From assembly GCF_014193515.1 (NCBI RefSeq), contig NZ_BLXX01000010.1:62001-126000 (forward strand): a stretch of DNA of 64,000 bases, written 5' to 3'. Numbering within the stretch: the first letter of the stretch is position 1; the number at the start of each line of letters is the position of its first letter. The position numbers were made by a program, and so were the translations under genes. The notes under the pieces are model-generated. The model was not told the DNA's origin and did no database searches. It saw only the letters and a list, made by a program, of their open reading frames with translations. This stretch comes from Geomonas silvestris (GTDB lineage Bacteria > Desulfobacterota > Desulfuromonadia > Geobacterales > Geobacteraceae). Of this stretch, positions 25,284 to 35,978 are shown in pieces.

Positions 25284-25997
25284 CTAGGCAACCTCCACCA
25301 TGTCCTTCAGTTCGCGCACGATCTCAACCTGGCGCTGGTAGATGAACTGGCTGATGAAACTGTCGTTGCGCCGGTCCGGGCGGATCTTGAACATGCAGAG
25401 GCTGCCGCTTTCTCCCAGGTCCGCCCGCACGAAACACCCCGGCGCCTGCACCGCCGTTCCCCCGAGGTTGAAGGAAAATTCGCCGGATTGCCCCGGCCGC
25501 AGCCTCGGCTTGGCCTCGCAGGTAAGCGACAGCCCGATCCCGGAGATGTCCACCAGGTTTCCCGTAAGCGCCCCCCCTTCCGAACTGAACTGCACGGGCA
25601 AGGTATCCCGCACCTTGACCCGGATGGCTTCCCGGCGCTCGGCGCGGATCTGGGCGTAGCTGAAGTTGTTGAGGATCACCAGTTTCTTCGGGACGTTCAC
25701 GTAGCTTGCGTAGCAGTGCACCCCGAACCCCTGTTGGAAATGGCTGCTCTTGATCAAGGTGCTCTTCTCGTGCTTCATGATCAGGGCCTGGTGCTCGTGG
25801 ACGCTCATTTCGACCCCGTCGCTTTCCAGGCCGGTGACTGCCGAGCGGTAACTGACCGGGACCTCGTCGTAGTAATTCACCAGCACCAGGTCGTTTTTCA
25901 GGCGGTTCTCCAACAGGGCGGCCAAGACCTCCCTGATGGCATCCGCATCGCTCTTGCCGTCGGCGATGGTTATCAGCTTGTAGTGCTCTTTTTTCAT
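25284..25997 (-). CDS. PilZ-domain protein (c-di-GMP receptor type)
   Basis: 237 residues. The C-terminal half is a PilZ domain carrying both c-di-GMP signatures: the arginine segment RAERREAIR (~116-124) and DISGIG (D150-G155, the D/NxSxxG motif). The N-terminal ~110 residues form a YcgR-N-like domain. It would sense c-di-GMP and act on a partner by protein contact. Cytoplasmic; no neighbour identifies the target. Together with the GEMM aptamer at 4501-4625 and YfiR at 39889, it shows cyclic dinucleotide signalling is active in this organism. Confidence 0.87.
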   Translation of the reverse strand: MKKEHYKLITIADGKSDADAIREVLAALLENRLKNDLVLVNYYDEVPVSYRSAVTGLESDGVEMSVHEHQALIMKHEKSTLIKSSHFQQGFGVHCYASYVNVPKKLVILNNFSYAQIRAERREAIRVKVRDTLPVQFSSEGGALTGNLVDISGIGLSLTCEAKPRLRPGQSGEFSFNLGGTAVQAPGCFVRADLGESGSLCMFKIRPDRRNDSFISQFIYQRQVEIVRELKDMVEVA

Positions 25998-26202
25998 GGC
26001 AGGTCACCTTGGTCAGGGTCACAGTCGGGATCGGGGCACGCCCCATTCGGTAACTGCTCTATTGAGAGTTATCGGACTAGAGGAAGAGATCTTTAACAAA
26101 AATGCCGACGTGATTCTGATGGATCAGCTCCTGATCCAGGCGCCGTAGCACCCAAGCAAACTCCACATTGCCTTCACATTTCTTCCCTATTGTTCTGTTA
26201 CC

Positions 26203-26230
26203 TTGCAGCCATCACGATACCAGGTATAAA
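26203..26230 (+). promoter_or_regulatory. Candidate sigma-70 promoter of the RND efflux operon
   Basis: TTGCAG (26203-26208), a 16-base spacer and TATAAA (26225-26230), about 110 bases before the membrane fusion protein start. No regulator gene is adjacent. Confidence 0.45.
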
Positions 26231-26343
26231 TTTACAGCCGCCTGCCGGTATGTTAACGTAATTACTTTCATCCAATCCGGCTGTACGATTTCCCCTTTGC
26301 TGTTACCAGCAGCTACTCTTTTGTATAAGGTGAGTGCCACACC

Positions 26344-27768
26344 ATGACTGAACCGCATACCAGCAGTGAGCCGGATCTCTCTTACTCTCCCCCCGCCAGG
26401 AAAAAGCGCTGGTGGGTCCCGGTCCTGGCCGTCGCCCTGGTCGGGGTGGGCTGGTACCTCTTCGCGGGGCGCCAGCACGCCGCCACCTCGAAGGGCGCCG
26501 GCAAACCTGCGCCCCCGCCCGCACCGGTCCTGGCCCTGCCGGCCCGCAAGGGGGACGTCGGCGTCTACCTGAACGGTCTGGGGACGGTCACCCCGCTCAA
26601 CACCGTGGTGGTGAAGTCCCGGGTGGACGGCCAGCTCATGGAGGTCCGCTTCCGCGAGGGGCAGCTCGTCAAGAAGGGGGAGCTTTTGGCGCTCATCGAT
26701 CCGCGCCCCTTCCAGGTGCAGCTGACCCAAGCCGAGGGGCAGATGGCCCGCGACCGCGAGCTGTTGCGTAACGCCCAGGTCGACCTGGAACGCTACCGCC
26801 TGCTCTGGTCCCAGGACTCGATCCCCCGGCAGCAGCTGGACACCCAGGAGTCGCTGGTGCGCCAGTACCAGGCCGCCATAAAGATCGACCAGGGATCGAT
26901 CGACAATGCGAAGCTGCAGATCACCTACAGCCGGATCACCGCACCGGTGAGCGGGCGGGTCGGCCTGCGCCAGGTGGATCCCGGCAACATGGTGCACGCC
27001 TCCGACACCAACGGCCTCGTTTTGATCACCCAGCTGCAGCCCTCCGCGGTGCTCTTCCCGATCCCCGAGGACAGCCTGCCGCCGGTGCTCGCCAAGCTGA
27101 AAACCGGTGCGAAACTCGGTGTGGCCGCCTACGACCGCGAGCAGAAACAGAAGCTCGCCGACGGGACGCTTTTGACGGTCGACAACCAGATCGATCCGAC
27201 TACCGGCACGGTGCGCCTGAAGGCGCTCTTCCCGAACCTCAACAACGAACTCTTCCCCAACCAGTTCGTGAACGCCCGGCTGCTTTTGGAGGTGAAGCGC
27301 CAGGCGGTCCTGGTGGGGACCTCGGCGATCCAGCGCGGGCCGCAGGGGACCTTCGTCTACCTGGTGAAACCGGACCGCACCGTGACCGTGCGCCCGGTGA
27401 CCGTTGGCGTGGTGCAGGGTGACGACACCTCGATTACGGCCGGCGTGAACGAGGGGGAACTCGTGGTGGTGGACGGCGCGGAGCGGCTGCGCGAAGGGAG
27501 CAAGGTCGATATGAGGGATCCCACCAAGGCAGGCCGCGGACGCGGCAAGAACGGCCAGGCGGGGCAGGGCGCTCAGCCGGGCCAGACAGGGCAGGGGACT
27601 CCCGCGGGCCATGGCCCGGGTGCCGCGCAGGGGGGCCAGGGGAACCTGGCGAACCCGGCGGGCCCCGGCAACCAGGCCGGGCCGGGGTCGCAGGCGGGCT
27701 ACGGCGCGCCGGCGGTGCCGCAGGGGAGGGGGGGCCAGAACGCCCCGGCTGCAAGGCAGGCCCAATGA
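26344..27768 (+). CDS. mdtA: RND efflux membrane fusion protein, MdtA-type, with low-complexity tail
   Basis: 474 residues. A membrane anchor lies at ~24-42, followed by the HlyD/MdtA order: barrel-sandwich half ([14 protein letters not shown]), alpha-hairpin (~125-180), second sandwich half ([18 protein letters not shown]) and beta-barrel/membrane-proximal domains to ~395. It connects the inner-membrane pump to the outer-membrane channel. The last ~75 residues are an unusual Gly/Gln/Pro/Ala-rich low-complexity extension with no fold. It overlaps the pump gene by four bases. Confidence 0.9.
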   Translation: MTEPHTSSEPDLSYSPPARKKRWWVPVLAVALVGVGWYLFAGRQHAATSKGAGKPAPPPAPVLALPARKGDVGVYLNGLGTVTPLNTVVVKSRVDGQLMEVRFREGQLVKKGELLALIDPRPFQVQLTQAEGQMARDRELLRNAQVDLERYRLLWSQDSIPRQQLDTQESLVRQYQAAIKIDQGSIDNAKLQITYSRITAPVSGRVGLRQVDPGNMVHASDTNGLVLITQLQPSAVLFPIPEDSLPPVLAKLKTGAKLGVAAYDREQKQKLADGTLLTVDNQIDPTTGTVRLKALFPNLNNELFPNQFVNARLLLEVKRQAVLVGTSAIQRGPQGTFVYLVKPDRTVTVRPVTVGVVQGDDTSITAGVNEGELVVVDGAERLREGSKVDMRDPTKAGRGRGKNGQAGQGAQPGQTGQGTPAGHGPGAAQGGQGNLANPAGPGNQAGPGSQAGYGAPAVPQGRGGQNAPAARQAQ

Positions 27769-30700
27769 ACATCTCGCGTCCCTTCATACTCCGCCCGGTG
27801 GCGACCACGCTTCTCATGGTCGCCATCCTTTTGGCCGGCGCCGTCGCCTACCGGCTCCTGCCGGTGGCCGCGCTCCCGCAGGTGGACTACCCGATCATCC
27901 AGGTGCGCACCTTCTACCCCGGCGCCTCGCCCGACGTGGTCGCCACCGCCATCACCGCTCCCCTGGAGCGCCAGTTCGGCCAGATGCCCGGCCTCACCCA
28001 GATGACCTCGACGAGCTCCGGGGGCGCCTCGGTGATCACCATGCAGTTCTCGCTCGACCTCTCGCTGGACGTGGCCGAGCAGGAGGTGCAGGCGGCTATC
28101 AACGCGGGCTTCACCTTCTTACCCAAGGATCTCCCCAACCCGCCGGTCTACTCCAAGGTGAACCCGGCCGATACCCCGATCCTCACCCTGGCGCTCTCCT
28201 CGGACTCGCTGCCCTTGCCTCAGGTGGAGGACCTGGCCGATACCCGGCTGGCCCAGAAGATCTCCCAGCTCCCCGGCGTGGGGCTCGTCTCCATCTCCGG
28301 CGGCCAGCGCCCGGCGGTGCGCATCCACGCGAACCCGACCGCGCTCGCCTCCTACGGGCTCACCCTGGAGGACCTGCGGACCGCCGTCACCGCGGCCAAC
28401 GTGAACCAGGCCAAGGGTGGCTTCGACGGGCCGCACCAGGCCTACATCATCGGCGCAAACGACCAGCTCTACTCCTCGAAGGACTTCAAGCCGCTCATCA
28501 TCGCCTACCGTAACGGCTCGCCGGTGAAGCTCACCGACGTGGCGCAGGTCATCGACGACGCCGAGAACGTGAACCAGGCCGCCTGGATGAACCACACCCC
28601 GGCGGTTGTTTTGAACATCCAGCGCCAGCCCGGCGCCAACGTGATCGAGGTGGTGGACCGCATCCAGAAGCTCATGCCGCAGTTAAAGAGCTCGCTCCCC
28701 GCGGGGATCAAGGTGCAGGTGCTCACCGACCGCACCACTACGATCCGCGCCTCGGTGGAGGACGTCCAGTTCGAGCTCCTGCTCGCCGTGGGGCTCGTGG
28801 TGCTGGTCATCTTCCTGTTCCTGAGGAACCTCCCGGCGACCGCCATCCCGAGCGTCGCCGTGCCGCTCTCTCTGGTGGGGACCTTTGGGGTCATGTACCT
28901 CTTGGGGTTCTCGCTCAACAACTTATCCCTCATGGCGCTCACCATCTCCACCGGTTTCGTGGTGGACGACGCCATCGTCATGATCGAGAACATCTCGCGC
29001 TACGTGGAGGAGGGGGAGACCCCGCTCCAGGCGGCCTTGAAGGGTGCTGAGCAGATCGGCTTCACCATCCTGTCGCTCACCGTCTCGCTCATCGCGGTCC
29101 TCATCCCGCTCCTTTTCATGGGGGACGTGGTGGGGCGGCTTTTCCGCGAGTTCGCCATCACCCTGGGGGTTACCATCCTGATCTCGGCGGTGGTCTCCCT
29201 GACACTCACCCCGATGATGTGCGCGCGGCTTTTGAAGCACGTCCCCGAGGAGAAACAGGGGCGCTTCTACCACGCTTCGGGGCGCTTCTTCGAGCGGGTC
29301 ATCGCGCGCTACGGGAAATCGCTGCAGTTCGTCTTGAAGCACCAGGGGACCACCCTCTTGGTGGCGGTGGCGACCTTGGTGGTGACCGTGCTCCTCTACG
29401 TCTGGATCCCCAAGGGGTTCTTCCCGGTGCAGGACACCGGCGCCATCCAGGGGATCTCCGAGGCGCCGCAGTCCATCTCCTTTGCGGCGATGGCCGAGCG
29501 TCAGCAGGAGCTGGCCCGGGTCATCCTCAAGGACCCTGCGGTGCAGAGCCTCTCCTCGTTCATCGGGGTGGACGGCACCAACACCACGCTCAACAGCGGC
29601 AGGATACTCATCAACCTGAAGCCGCTTGCCGACCGCGACCTCTCGGCGACCGAGGTGATCCGCCGCCTGCAGCCCGAGCTCGCCAAGGTCCCCGGCATCC
29701 AGCTCTTCATGCAGCCGGTGCAGGACCTGACCGTGGACGCCCGGGTGGCGCGGACCCAGTACCAGTACACCCTGGAGGACCCCAATACCGACGAGTTGAA
29801 GGCCTGGGCGCCCAAGATCGTGGAGGCGCTCTCCCAGCGCCCGGAACTTAGAGACGTAAGCTCCGACCAGCAGGACCTGGGGCTCATGATGGCGCTCGAC
29901 ATCGACCGTTCTACCGCCTCGCGGCTCGGGATCTCCACCCAGACCATCACCGACACGCTCTACGACGCCTTCGGTCAGCGCCAGATCTCCACCATCTTCA
30001 CCGAGCTGAACCAGTACCGGGTGATCCTCTCGGTGGCCGACGAGTACAAAGAGGGGCCGCAGGGGCTCTCCGCCATCTACCTCCCCGGTACGGCCGGCGG
30101 CAGGGTGCCGCTCTCCGCGGTGACCCGCGCCAGCGAGGGGACCACGCCGCTCGTGGTGAACCGCCAGGGTCAGTTCCCCGCCGTGACCGCCTCCTTCAAC
30201 CTGGCCCCCGGCGTCTCGCTGGGAGGGGCGGTGGCCGCCATTGAGGAGGCGACCGCCAAGATGGGGCTCCCGGTCAGCATCAAGGGGAGCTTCCAGGGGA
30301 CCGCGCAGGCCTTCAAGGACTCGCTCACCAACGAGCCGCTCCTGATTCTCGCCGCGCTCATCACCGTGTACATCGTTCTGGGTGTGCTCTACGAGAGCTT
30401 CATCCACCCGATCACCATCCTCTCCACGCTCCCCTCGGCCGGTGCCGGCGCGGTGTTCTCCCTCATGGTCTGCCGCACCGAGCTCTCCGTCATCGCCGTG
30501 ATCGGGATCATCCTGTTGATCGGCATCGTGAAGAAAAACGGCATCATGATGGTCGACTTCGCCATGGAGGCCGAGCGAAAGGAAGGGAAGAGCCCCGAGG
30601 AGGCGATCTACCAGGCCTGCCTTTTGAGGTTCCGGCCCATCATGATGACCACCTTCGCGGCGCTGTTGGGTGCGTTGCCGCTGGCGCTGGGGACCGGCGT

Positions 30701-30836
30701 GGGGAGCGAATTGAGGCGCCCCTTGGGGATCTCCATCGTGGGCGGCCTCATCATCAGCCAGATCCTGACCCTCTACACCACCCCGGTCATCTACCTGGCC
30801 TTCGACCGGATGTCGCGCAGGATGAGGAAAGAGTAA
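27765..30836 (+). CDS. mdtB: RND efflux pump subunit, MdtB-type
   Basis: 1023 residues, full-length RND transporter with twelve membrane helices and two large periplasmic loops. Proton-relay signatures are present: [14 protein letters not shown] in helix 4 and [14 protein letters not shown] in helix 10. The opening [16 protein letters not shown] and a second full RND gene next door fit the MdtB/MdtC heteromeric pump, which exports bile salts, novobiocin and metals in enterobacteria; the substrate here is not predictable. The start overlaps mdtA (ATGA). Confidence 0.92.
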   Translation: MNISRPFILRPVATTLLMVAILLAGAVAYRLLPVAALPQVDYPIIQVRTFYPGASPDVVATAITAPLERQFGQMPGLTQMTSTSSGGASVITMQFSLDLSLDVAEQEVQAAINAGFTFLPKDLPNPPVYSKVNPADTPILTLALSSDSLPLPQVEDLADTRLAQKISQLPGVGLVSISGGQRPAVRIHANPTALASYGLTLEDLRTAVTAANVNQAKGGFDGPHQAYIIGANDQLYSSKDFKPLIIAYRNGSPVKLTDVAQVIDDAENVNQAAWMNHTPAVVLNIQRQPGANVIEVVDRIQKLMPQLKSSLPAGIKVQVLTDRTTTIRASVEDVQFELLLAVGLVVLVIFLFLRNLPATAIPSVAVPLSLVGTFGVMYLLGFSLNNLSLMALTISTGFVVDDAIVMIENISRYVEEGETPLQAALKGAEQIGFTILSLTVSLIAVLIPLLFMGDVVGRLFREFAITLGVTILISAVVSLTLTPMMCARLLKHVPEEKQGRFYHASGRFFERVIARYGKSLQFVLKHQGTTLLVAVATLVVTVLLYVWIPKGFFPVQDTGAIQGISEAPQSISFAAMAERQQELARVILKDPAVQSLSSFIGVDGTNTTLNSGRILINLKPLADRDLSATEVIRRLQPELAKVPGIQLFMQPVQDLTVDARVARTQYQYTLEDPNTDELKAWAPKIVEALSQRPELRDVSSDQQDLGLMMALDIDRSTASRLGISTQTITDTLYDAFGQRQISTIFTELNQYRVILSVADEYKEGPQGLSAIYLPGTAGGRVPLSAVTRASEGTTPLVVNRQGQFPAVTASFNLAPGVSLGGAVAAIEEATAKMGLPVSIKGSFQGTAQAFKDSLTNEPLLILAALITVYIVLGVLYESFIHPITILSTLPSAGAGAVFSLMVCRTELSVIAVIGIILLIGIVKKNGIMMVDFAMEAERKEGKSPEEAIYQACLLRFRPIMMTTFAALLGALPLALGTGVGSELRRPLGISIVGGLIISQILTLYTTPVIYLAFDRMSRRMRKE

Positions 30837-31194
30837 GGTCAAAAGCATTACCACAGTACACAGAGGAAACTGCGAGGAACACAGGGGAAAGCTAAAAAAA
30901 ATCGGTTATAGCGGCAAAGCATTAACCACAGAGGCGCACAGAGGCACACAGAGGAACACAGAGGAACACAGAGGAAAAGCAAAAACAGGATCGGGTTTAA
31001 AGCTTACCCCCAAGCTTTTGTTTTTGACGTTGTTTTCCCTGTGTTCCTCGCCTTTCCCTCTGTGTCCTCTGTGTTCATGCTTCTGATTTTGCTTCTGATT
31101 TTTACTCCTGGATTTTGCCTCAGATTTTGCTGTGGTTTTCCTCTGTGTTCCTCCGTGTCCTTGTGGTTCGAGCTTTTACGATTTTTAGGAAACC
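30837..31194 (+). repeat. CACAGAGG-type intergenic repeat between the two RND genes
   Basis: About 360 bases with tandem near-copies of CACAGAGG(AA/C)A (30901-30972), then the complementary CCTCTGTG/TTCCTCTGTGT motifs (about 31040-31165), so the halves are inverted relative to each other and could fold into a long stem-loop. No gene inside. Similar but non-identical CT-rich repeats fill the 9380-9450 and 34335-34380 spacers. Confidence 0.7.
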
Positions 31195-34100
31195 ATGAAC
31201 ATCTCTGCCACCTTCATACGCCGACCGGTCGCCACCACGCTCCTTACCATCGGGCTGGTGCTCGCGGGCATCATCGGCTTTCGCCTCTTGCCGGTGTCGC
31301 CGCTGCCGCAGGTCGACTTCCCGACCATCTCGGTGAGCGCCTCGCTCCCCGGCGCCGACCCGGAGACCATGTCCACCTCGGTGGCGGCCCCCTTGGAGCG
31401 CCAGTTCGGCCGCATCGCCGGCGTCACGGAGATGACCTCCACCTCGAACCGCGGCGCCACCAGCATCACGCTGCAGTTCGAGCTGAACCGCGACATCAAC
31501 GGCGCCGCCCGCGACGTCCAGGGGGCCATCAACGCGGCGCGCGGCTACCTGCCGGCCAACCTCCCCAATAACCCGACCTACCGCAAGGTGAACCCGTCCG
31601 ACGCACCGATCATGATCATCGCGCTCACCTCGGACACCATGACCAAGCCGCAGCTCTACGACGCTGCCTCCTCGATCCTGAACCAGAAGCTCTCCCAGGT
31701 GGAAGGGGTGGGGCAGGTTTTCGTGGGGGGAAGCTCGCTCCCCGCGGTGCGCATAGACCTGAACCCGCTCGCGCTCAACCGCTACGGGGTGAGCCTGGAA
31801 AACGTGCGCGGCGCCATCGCGGCCACCAACGTGAACCGCCCCAAGGGGAACCTGGTCAAAGGGGACCAGAGCTGGGAGGTGCGCTCCAACGACCAGCTGA
31901 GAAAGGCGGCCGAGTACCTCCCCCTGGTGGTGAGCTACCGAAACGGCGCCGCGGTGCGTCTCTCGGATGTCGCGAGCGTCAAGGACTCGGTGGAGGACAT
32001 CCGCACCATGGGGATCGTCAACTCCAAACCCGCGATCATGGTGATCCTTTTCCGCCAGCCGGGCGCCAACATCATCAAGACCGTGGACAACGTGCGGGCG
32101 CTCCTGCCGCAATTGAAGGCGGCGCTCCCCGGCGGCGTCGACCTCTCGGTGGTGCTGGACCGCACCCCCCCCATCCGCGGCTCCTTAAAGGACGTGGAGT
32201 TCTCGCTCATGGTCTCGGGCGCCCTGGTCATCCTGGTGGTCTTCTGGTTCCTGCGCAACGTGCGGGCCACCGTGATTCCGGCCGTGGCGGTGGCGGTCTC
32301 CATCATCGGCACCTTCGCGGTCATGTACCTATTGGGCTACTCGCTCGACAACCTCTCGCTCATGGCGCTCACCATCGCCACCGGGTTCGTGGTGGACGAC
32401 GCCATCGTGGTCCTCGAGAACATCACCCGCTACCGCGAGGCGGGGCTCTCGCCCTTGGAGGCGGCCCTCAAGGGGAGCAAGGAGATCGCCTTCACCGTGG
32501 TCTCCATGAGCATCTCGCTCATCGCGGTCTTCATCCCGATCCTGCTCATGGAAGGGATGGTGGGGCGGCTCTTCCGCGAGTTCGCGGTCACGCTCTCGGC
32601 GGCGATCCTGGTCTCCCTGGTGGTTTCGCTCACCCTTACCCCGATGATGAGCGCGAAGCTCCTGAAGCCGGAGGTGCCGCGCGAGCACGGCTGGCTCTTC
32701 CGCCTCTCGGAGCGCTCCTTCGACTGGCTGCACCGGCGCTACGAGACCACGCTGCGCTGGGCGCTGGGGCACACCCGGATCATGCTCGGCGTGCTCATTA
32801 TCACCCTGGTGGTGAACGTGCTCTTGTTCCGCCTGGTCCCCAAGGGGTTCTTCCCGGAGCAGGACACCGGGCGCATCTCCGGCTCGATCCAGGCCGCGCA
32901 GGACACCTCGTTCCAGGCGATGAGCGACAAGCTAGCCCGCGTAGTCGCCGTGATCAGGCAGGACCCGGATGTGGAGTTCGTCACCGGTTTCACCGGTGGT
33001 GGCGGCTCGACCACCAACACGGCGCGCATGTTCATCGCGCTCAAGCCCTTCGACAAAAGGAAGGCGACCGCCTCGGAGGTCATCAAGAGGCTGCGCCCGA
33101 AACTCGCCCAGATCCCCGGCGCGCCGACCTTTCTGCAGCCGGTGCAGGACCTGCGCGTGGGGGGAAGGATCAGCGCCTCGCTCTACCAGTACACCCTGAA
33201 GGGGACGAATTCCACGGAGCTCAACGACGCCTCGCAGCGGCTCTTGCGCAAGCTGCGCACCGTGCCGCAACTGGTGGACCTGAACTCCGACCTGCAGGAC
33301 AAGGGGCGCGAGGCGACCCTGGTGATCGACCGCGCCACCGCCTCCCGCATGGGGATCACCCCCGCCGCCATCGACAACGCGCTCTACGACGCCTTCGGCC
33401 AGCGCCAGGTCTCGGTGAACTACACGCTTTTGAACCAGTACCACGTGGTGATGGAGGTCGACCCGGCCTTCTGGCAGAGCCCGGAGACCCTGAAGGACAT
33501 CTACGTGCCGGGGACGGGCGGGGCCCTGGTGCCGCTTGCCACCTTCACCCACTTCGAGCCTTCGGCCTCGGCGCTCGCCGTGAACCACCAGGGCCAGTTC
33601 CCGGCCATCACGCTCTCCTTCAACCTGGCGCCGGGGGTGGCGCTCGGCGACGGGGTGAAGGCGATCGAGGCGGCGGCCCGCGAGGTCGGCATGCCGGCCG
33701 GGGTGCAGGGGAGCTTCGCGGGGACGGCACAGGCCTTCCAGGCGTCGCTTGCCAACGAGCCGTTCCTCATCCTGGCGGCGCTCATCACGGTGTACATCGT
33801 GCTCGGCATGCTCTACGAGAGCTACATGCACCCCTTGACCATCCTCTCCACGCTCCCCTCGGCAGGGGTGGGGGCGGCGCTCGCGCTGCTCCTCTTCAGG
33901 ACCGACCTGAGCCTCATCGCCATCATCGGGGTGATCCTCTTGATCGGCATCGTGAAGAAAAACGGCATCATGATGGTGGACTTCGCCCTGGCCGCCCAGC
34001 GCCAGGAAGGGAAAAAGCCCGACGAGGCGATCTTCGAGTCCTGCCTCTTGCGCTTCCGCCCCATCATGATGACCACCATGGCAGCACTCTTCGGCGCCCT

Positions 34101-34329
34101 GCCGCTGGCGCTGGGGACCGGGGTGGGAAGCGAACTCAGGCGCCCCTTGGGGATCTCCATCGTCGGAGGGCTCATCTTCAGCCAGATGATGACCCTGTAC
34201 ACCACGCCGGTGGTCTATCTCTACCTGGACCGCCTGCGCGCCTGGCTGGATAAAAAACGCGGCCGCAGCGAACAGCGCCGCCTCTACGAGGAGAGCCGCG
34301 ACCGGCTCGCCCCCGATACCGAGCACTAG
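31195..34329 (+). CDS. mdtC: RND efflux pump subunit, MdtC-type
   Basis: 1044 residues with the same twelve-helix architecture as its neighbour and the relay motifs [16 protein letters not shown] and [14 protein letters not shown]. It begins with [20 protein letters not shown], as in MdtC. Despite the close relationship it is a distinct paralogue, in keeping with an MdtB2C-like heterotrimer. The gene is separated from mdtB by a repeat-filled spacer, so it may need its own translation start signal rather than coupling. It ends with a charged tail. Confidence 0.92.
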   Translation: MNISATFIRRPVATTLLTIGLVLAGIIGFRLLPVSPLPQVDFPTISVSASLPGADPETMSTSVAAPLERQFGRIAGVTEMTSTSNRGATSITLQFELNRDINGAARDVQGAINAARGYLPANLPNNPTYRKVNPSDAPIMIIALTSDTMTKPQLYDAASSILNQKLSQVEGVGQVFVGGSSLPAVRIDLNPLALNRYGVSLENVRGAIAATNVNRPKGNLVKGDQSWEVRSNDQLRKAAEYLPLVVSYRNGAAVRLSDVASVKDSVEDIRTMGIVNSKPAIMVILFRQPGANIIKTVDNVRALLPQLKAALPGGVDLSVVLDRTPPIRGSLKDVEFSLMVSGALVILVVFWFLRNVRATVIPAVAVAVSIIGTFAVMYLLGYSLDNLSLMALTIATGFVVDDAIVVLENITRYREAGLSPLEAALKGSKEIAFTVVSMSISLIAVFIPILLMEGMVGRLFREFAVTLSAAILVSLVVSLTLTPMMSAKLLKPEVPREHGWLFRLSERSFDWLHRRYETTLRWALGHTRIMLGVLIITLVVNVLLFRLVPKGFFPEQDTGRISGSIQAAQDTSFQAMSDKLARVVAVIRQDPDVEFVTGFTGGGGSTTNTARMFIALKPFDKRKATASEVIKRLRPKLAQIPGAPTFLQPVQDLRVGGRISASLYQYTLKGTNSTELNDASQRLLRKLRTVPQLVDLNSDLQDKGREATLVIDRATASRMGITPAAIDNALYDAFGQRQVSVNYTLLNQYHVVMEVDPAFWQSPETLKDIYVPGTGGALVPLATFTHFEPSASALAVNHQGQFPAITLSFNLAPGVALGDGVKAIEAAAREVGMPAGVQGSFAGTAQAFQASLANEPFLILAALITVYIVLGMLYESYMHPLTILSTLPSAGVGAALALLLFRTDLSLIAIIGVILLIGIVKKNGIMMVDFALAAQRQEGKKPDEAIFESCLLRFRPIMMTTMAALFGALPLALGTGVGSELRRPLGISIVGGLIFSQMMTLYTTPVVYLYLDRLRAWLDKKRGRSEQRRLYEESRDRLAPDTEH

Positions 34330-34394
34330 CTTTAGTTTTCCCTTGTGTCCCTGAGGTCCCTTGCGTCCCTTAGGTCCTCGATAAGGAACTAACC

Positions 34395-35846
34395 ATGACC
34401 AACCATCTCGCAAAACTAAGCCTGCTGCTGCTCCCGCTGGCCTTCTCCGCCTGCACCGTGGGGCCCAACTACGTCCGTCCCGAGGCTCCGGTTCCGGTCG
34501 CCTTCAAGGAGGTACAAGGGTGGAAGCTCGCCCAGCCCGGCGGCAGCGGGAAGCTCAGCGAGACCTGGTGGCAGCTCTTCAACGACCCGGACCTGACCGC
34601 CCTGGAAGAGCAGGTGGTGGTCTCCAACCAGAACCTGAAGGCGGCCGAAGCCCAGGTGCGCCAGGCCCGCGCCATCATCCGGGAACAGCGCTCCGCCTAC
34701 TTCCCGACCCTCAGCGTGGGCGCCTCGGTCACCCGGTCGCAGCGCGGCGTCACCACCACGAGTGCCAGCGGGGGGAGCCAGAGCGGCACCGTGAACGGCA
34801 CGGTCTTCTCGCTCCCCTTCGACTTTTCCTGGGAGGCCGACGTCTGGGGACGGATCCGGCGCAGCGTCGAGGCGGCCAGCGACAGCTACCAGGCGAGCGC
34901 GGCCGACCTGGCGGCGGCCCGGCTGAGCGCCCAGGCGGAACTCGCCCAGGATTATTTCCTGATCCGGGTCCAGGACCTGCAGCAAAAGCTTCTTGACGAG
35001 ACGGTGGCGAGCTACCAGAAGGCCTACGACCTCACCCTGAACCGCTACAAGGGGGGAGTGGCGGCAAAGAGCGACCTACTCCAGGCCGAGACCCAGCTGA
35101 AGACGACGCGGGCCCAGGCGATCGACCTCGGCGTGCAGCGCGCCCAGCTCGAGCACGCCATCGCGCTCTTGGTCGGCAAGCCCGCCTCGAACTTCGCGCT
35201 CCCGGTGCGTCCGTTCGCACCGCTCCTCCCCCCGATCCCGACCGGGCTCCCCTCCGAGCTCCTGGAGCGCCGGCCGGACATCGCCGGGGCGGAGCGGCGC
35301 ATGGCAGCCGCCAACGCCCAGATCGGGGTGGCCAAGGCCGCCTACTACCCGACCGTGGGGCTCTCGGCCTCGGCCGGGTTGCAGTCGTCGAGCCTCGCCG
35401 ACTGGTTCAGCTGGCCCAGCCACTTCTGGTCGGTCGGGCCGGTGCTGTCGCAGACCCTCTTCGACGGCGGGCTGCGCCGCGGGCAGAACGAACAGGCCCA
35501 GGCAGCCTACGACCAGACCGTGGCCAACTACCGCCAGACCGTGCTCGCCGGGTTCCAGGAGGTAGAGGACAACCTGGCCGCGCTGCGCGTCCTGGACGCG
35601 GAGGCGGCTGCCCAAGATGACGCGGTGCGGGCCGCGTCGGAAACCGTTGCTGTGGCGCTCAACCAGTACCGGGCCGGCATCATCAGCTACCTCAACGTCA
35701 CCGTCGCCCAAAGCACCGAACTCGCCAACCGGCGCAGTGCGGTCAGTATCCTCGGCCGGCGCCTGACCGCGAGCGTGCTCCTGATCAGGGCCCTGGGCGG
35801 CGGCTGGGATGCCGCGACGCTCGCCGAAGCGACAAAGGGGCATTGA
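34395..35846 (+). CDS. Outer-membrane efflux channel, NodT/OprM lipoprotein
   Basis: 483 residues. The signal ends in a lipobox (LAFSACT, cysteine ~19) and GPNYVRPEAP follows, the typical NodT/OprM opening. Two TolC-like repeats (~60-260 and ~270-470) each give a beta-hairpin and long helices; LLERRPDIAGAERRMAAANAQIGVAKAAYYP is the family signature of the second half. It would complete the tripartite efflux system with the three upstream genes. Confidence 0.92.
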   Translation: MTNHLAKLSLLLLPLAFSACTVGPNYVRPEAPVPVAFKEVQGWKLAQPGGSGKLSETWWQLFNDPDLTALEEQVVVSNQNLKAAEAQVRQARAIIREQRSAYFPTLSVGASVTRSQRGVTTTSASGGSQSGTVNGTVFSLPFDFSWEADVWGRIRRSVEAASDSYQASAADLAAARLSAQAELAQDYFLIRVQDLQQKLLDETVASYQKAYDLTLNRYKGGVAAKSDLLQAETQLKTTRAQAIDLGVQRAQLEHAIALLVGKPASNFALPVRPFAPLLPPIPTGLPSELLERRPDIAGAERRMAAANAQIGVAKAAYYPTVGLSASAGLQSSSLADWFSWPSHFWSVGPVLSQTLFDGGLRRGQNEQAQAAYDQTVANYRQTVLAGFQEVEDNLAALRVLDAEAAAQDDAVRAASETVAVALNQYRAGIISYLNVTVAQSTELANRRSAVSILGRRLTASVLLIRALGGGWDAATLAEATKGH

Positions 35847-35910
35847 TGCGCCACTGAAATCCCGTTTTCGGCGTGCCGATTGTCACATGGAGTCATGCCA
35901 TTCTTTGAGC

Positions 35911-35937
35911 TTGTCAAAGCCGTACCCTTGCTATACT
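35911..35937 (+). promoter_or_regulatory. Candidate sigma-70 promoter for the 35979 lipoprotein
   Basis: TTGTCA (35911-35916), a 15-base spacer (short) and TATACT (35932-35937, 5 of 6). About 42 bases before the GTG start. Confidence 0.4.
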
Positions 35938-35978
35938 ATCCAGCCGAAATCTACTTTGATTTAATTAGGGGATCTACT

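Noticed and set aside
28923-30854. Minus-strand frame of over 600 residues opposite mdtB
   Set aside because: Shadow of the RND gene: Asp/Gly/His/Arg-rich translation, no domain.
30901-30972. CRISPR array
   Set aside because: The CACAGAGG units are 10-12 bp direct repeats without unique spacers, and no cas genes are nearby.
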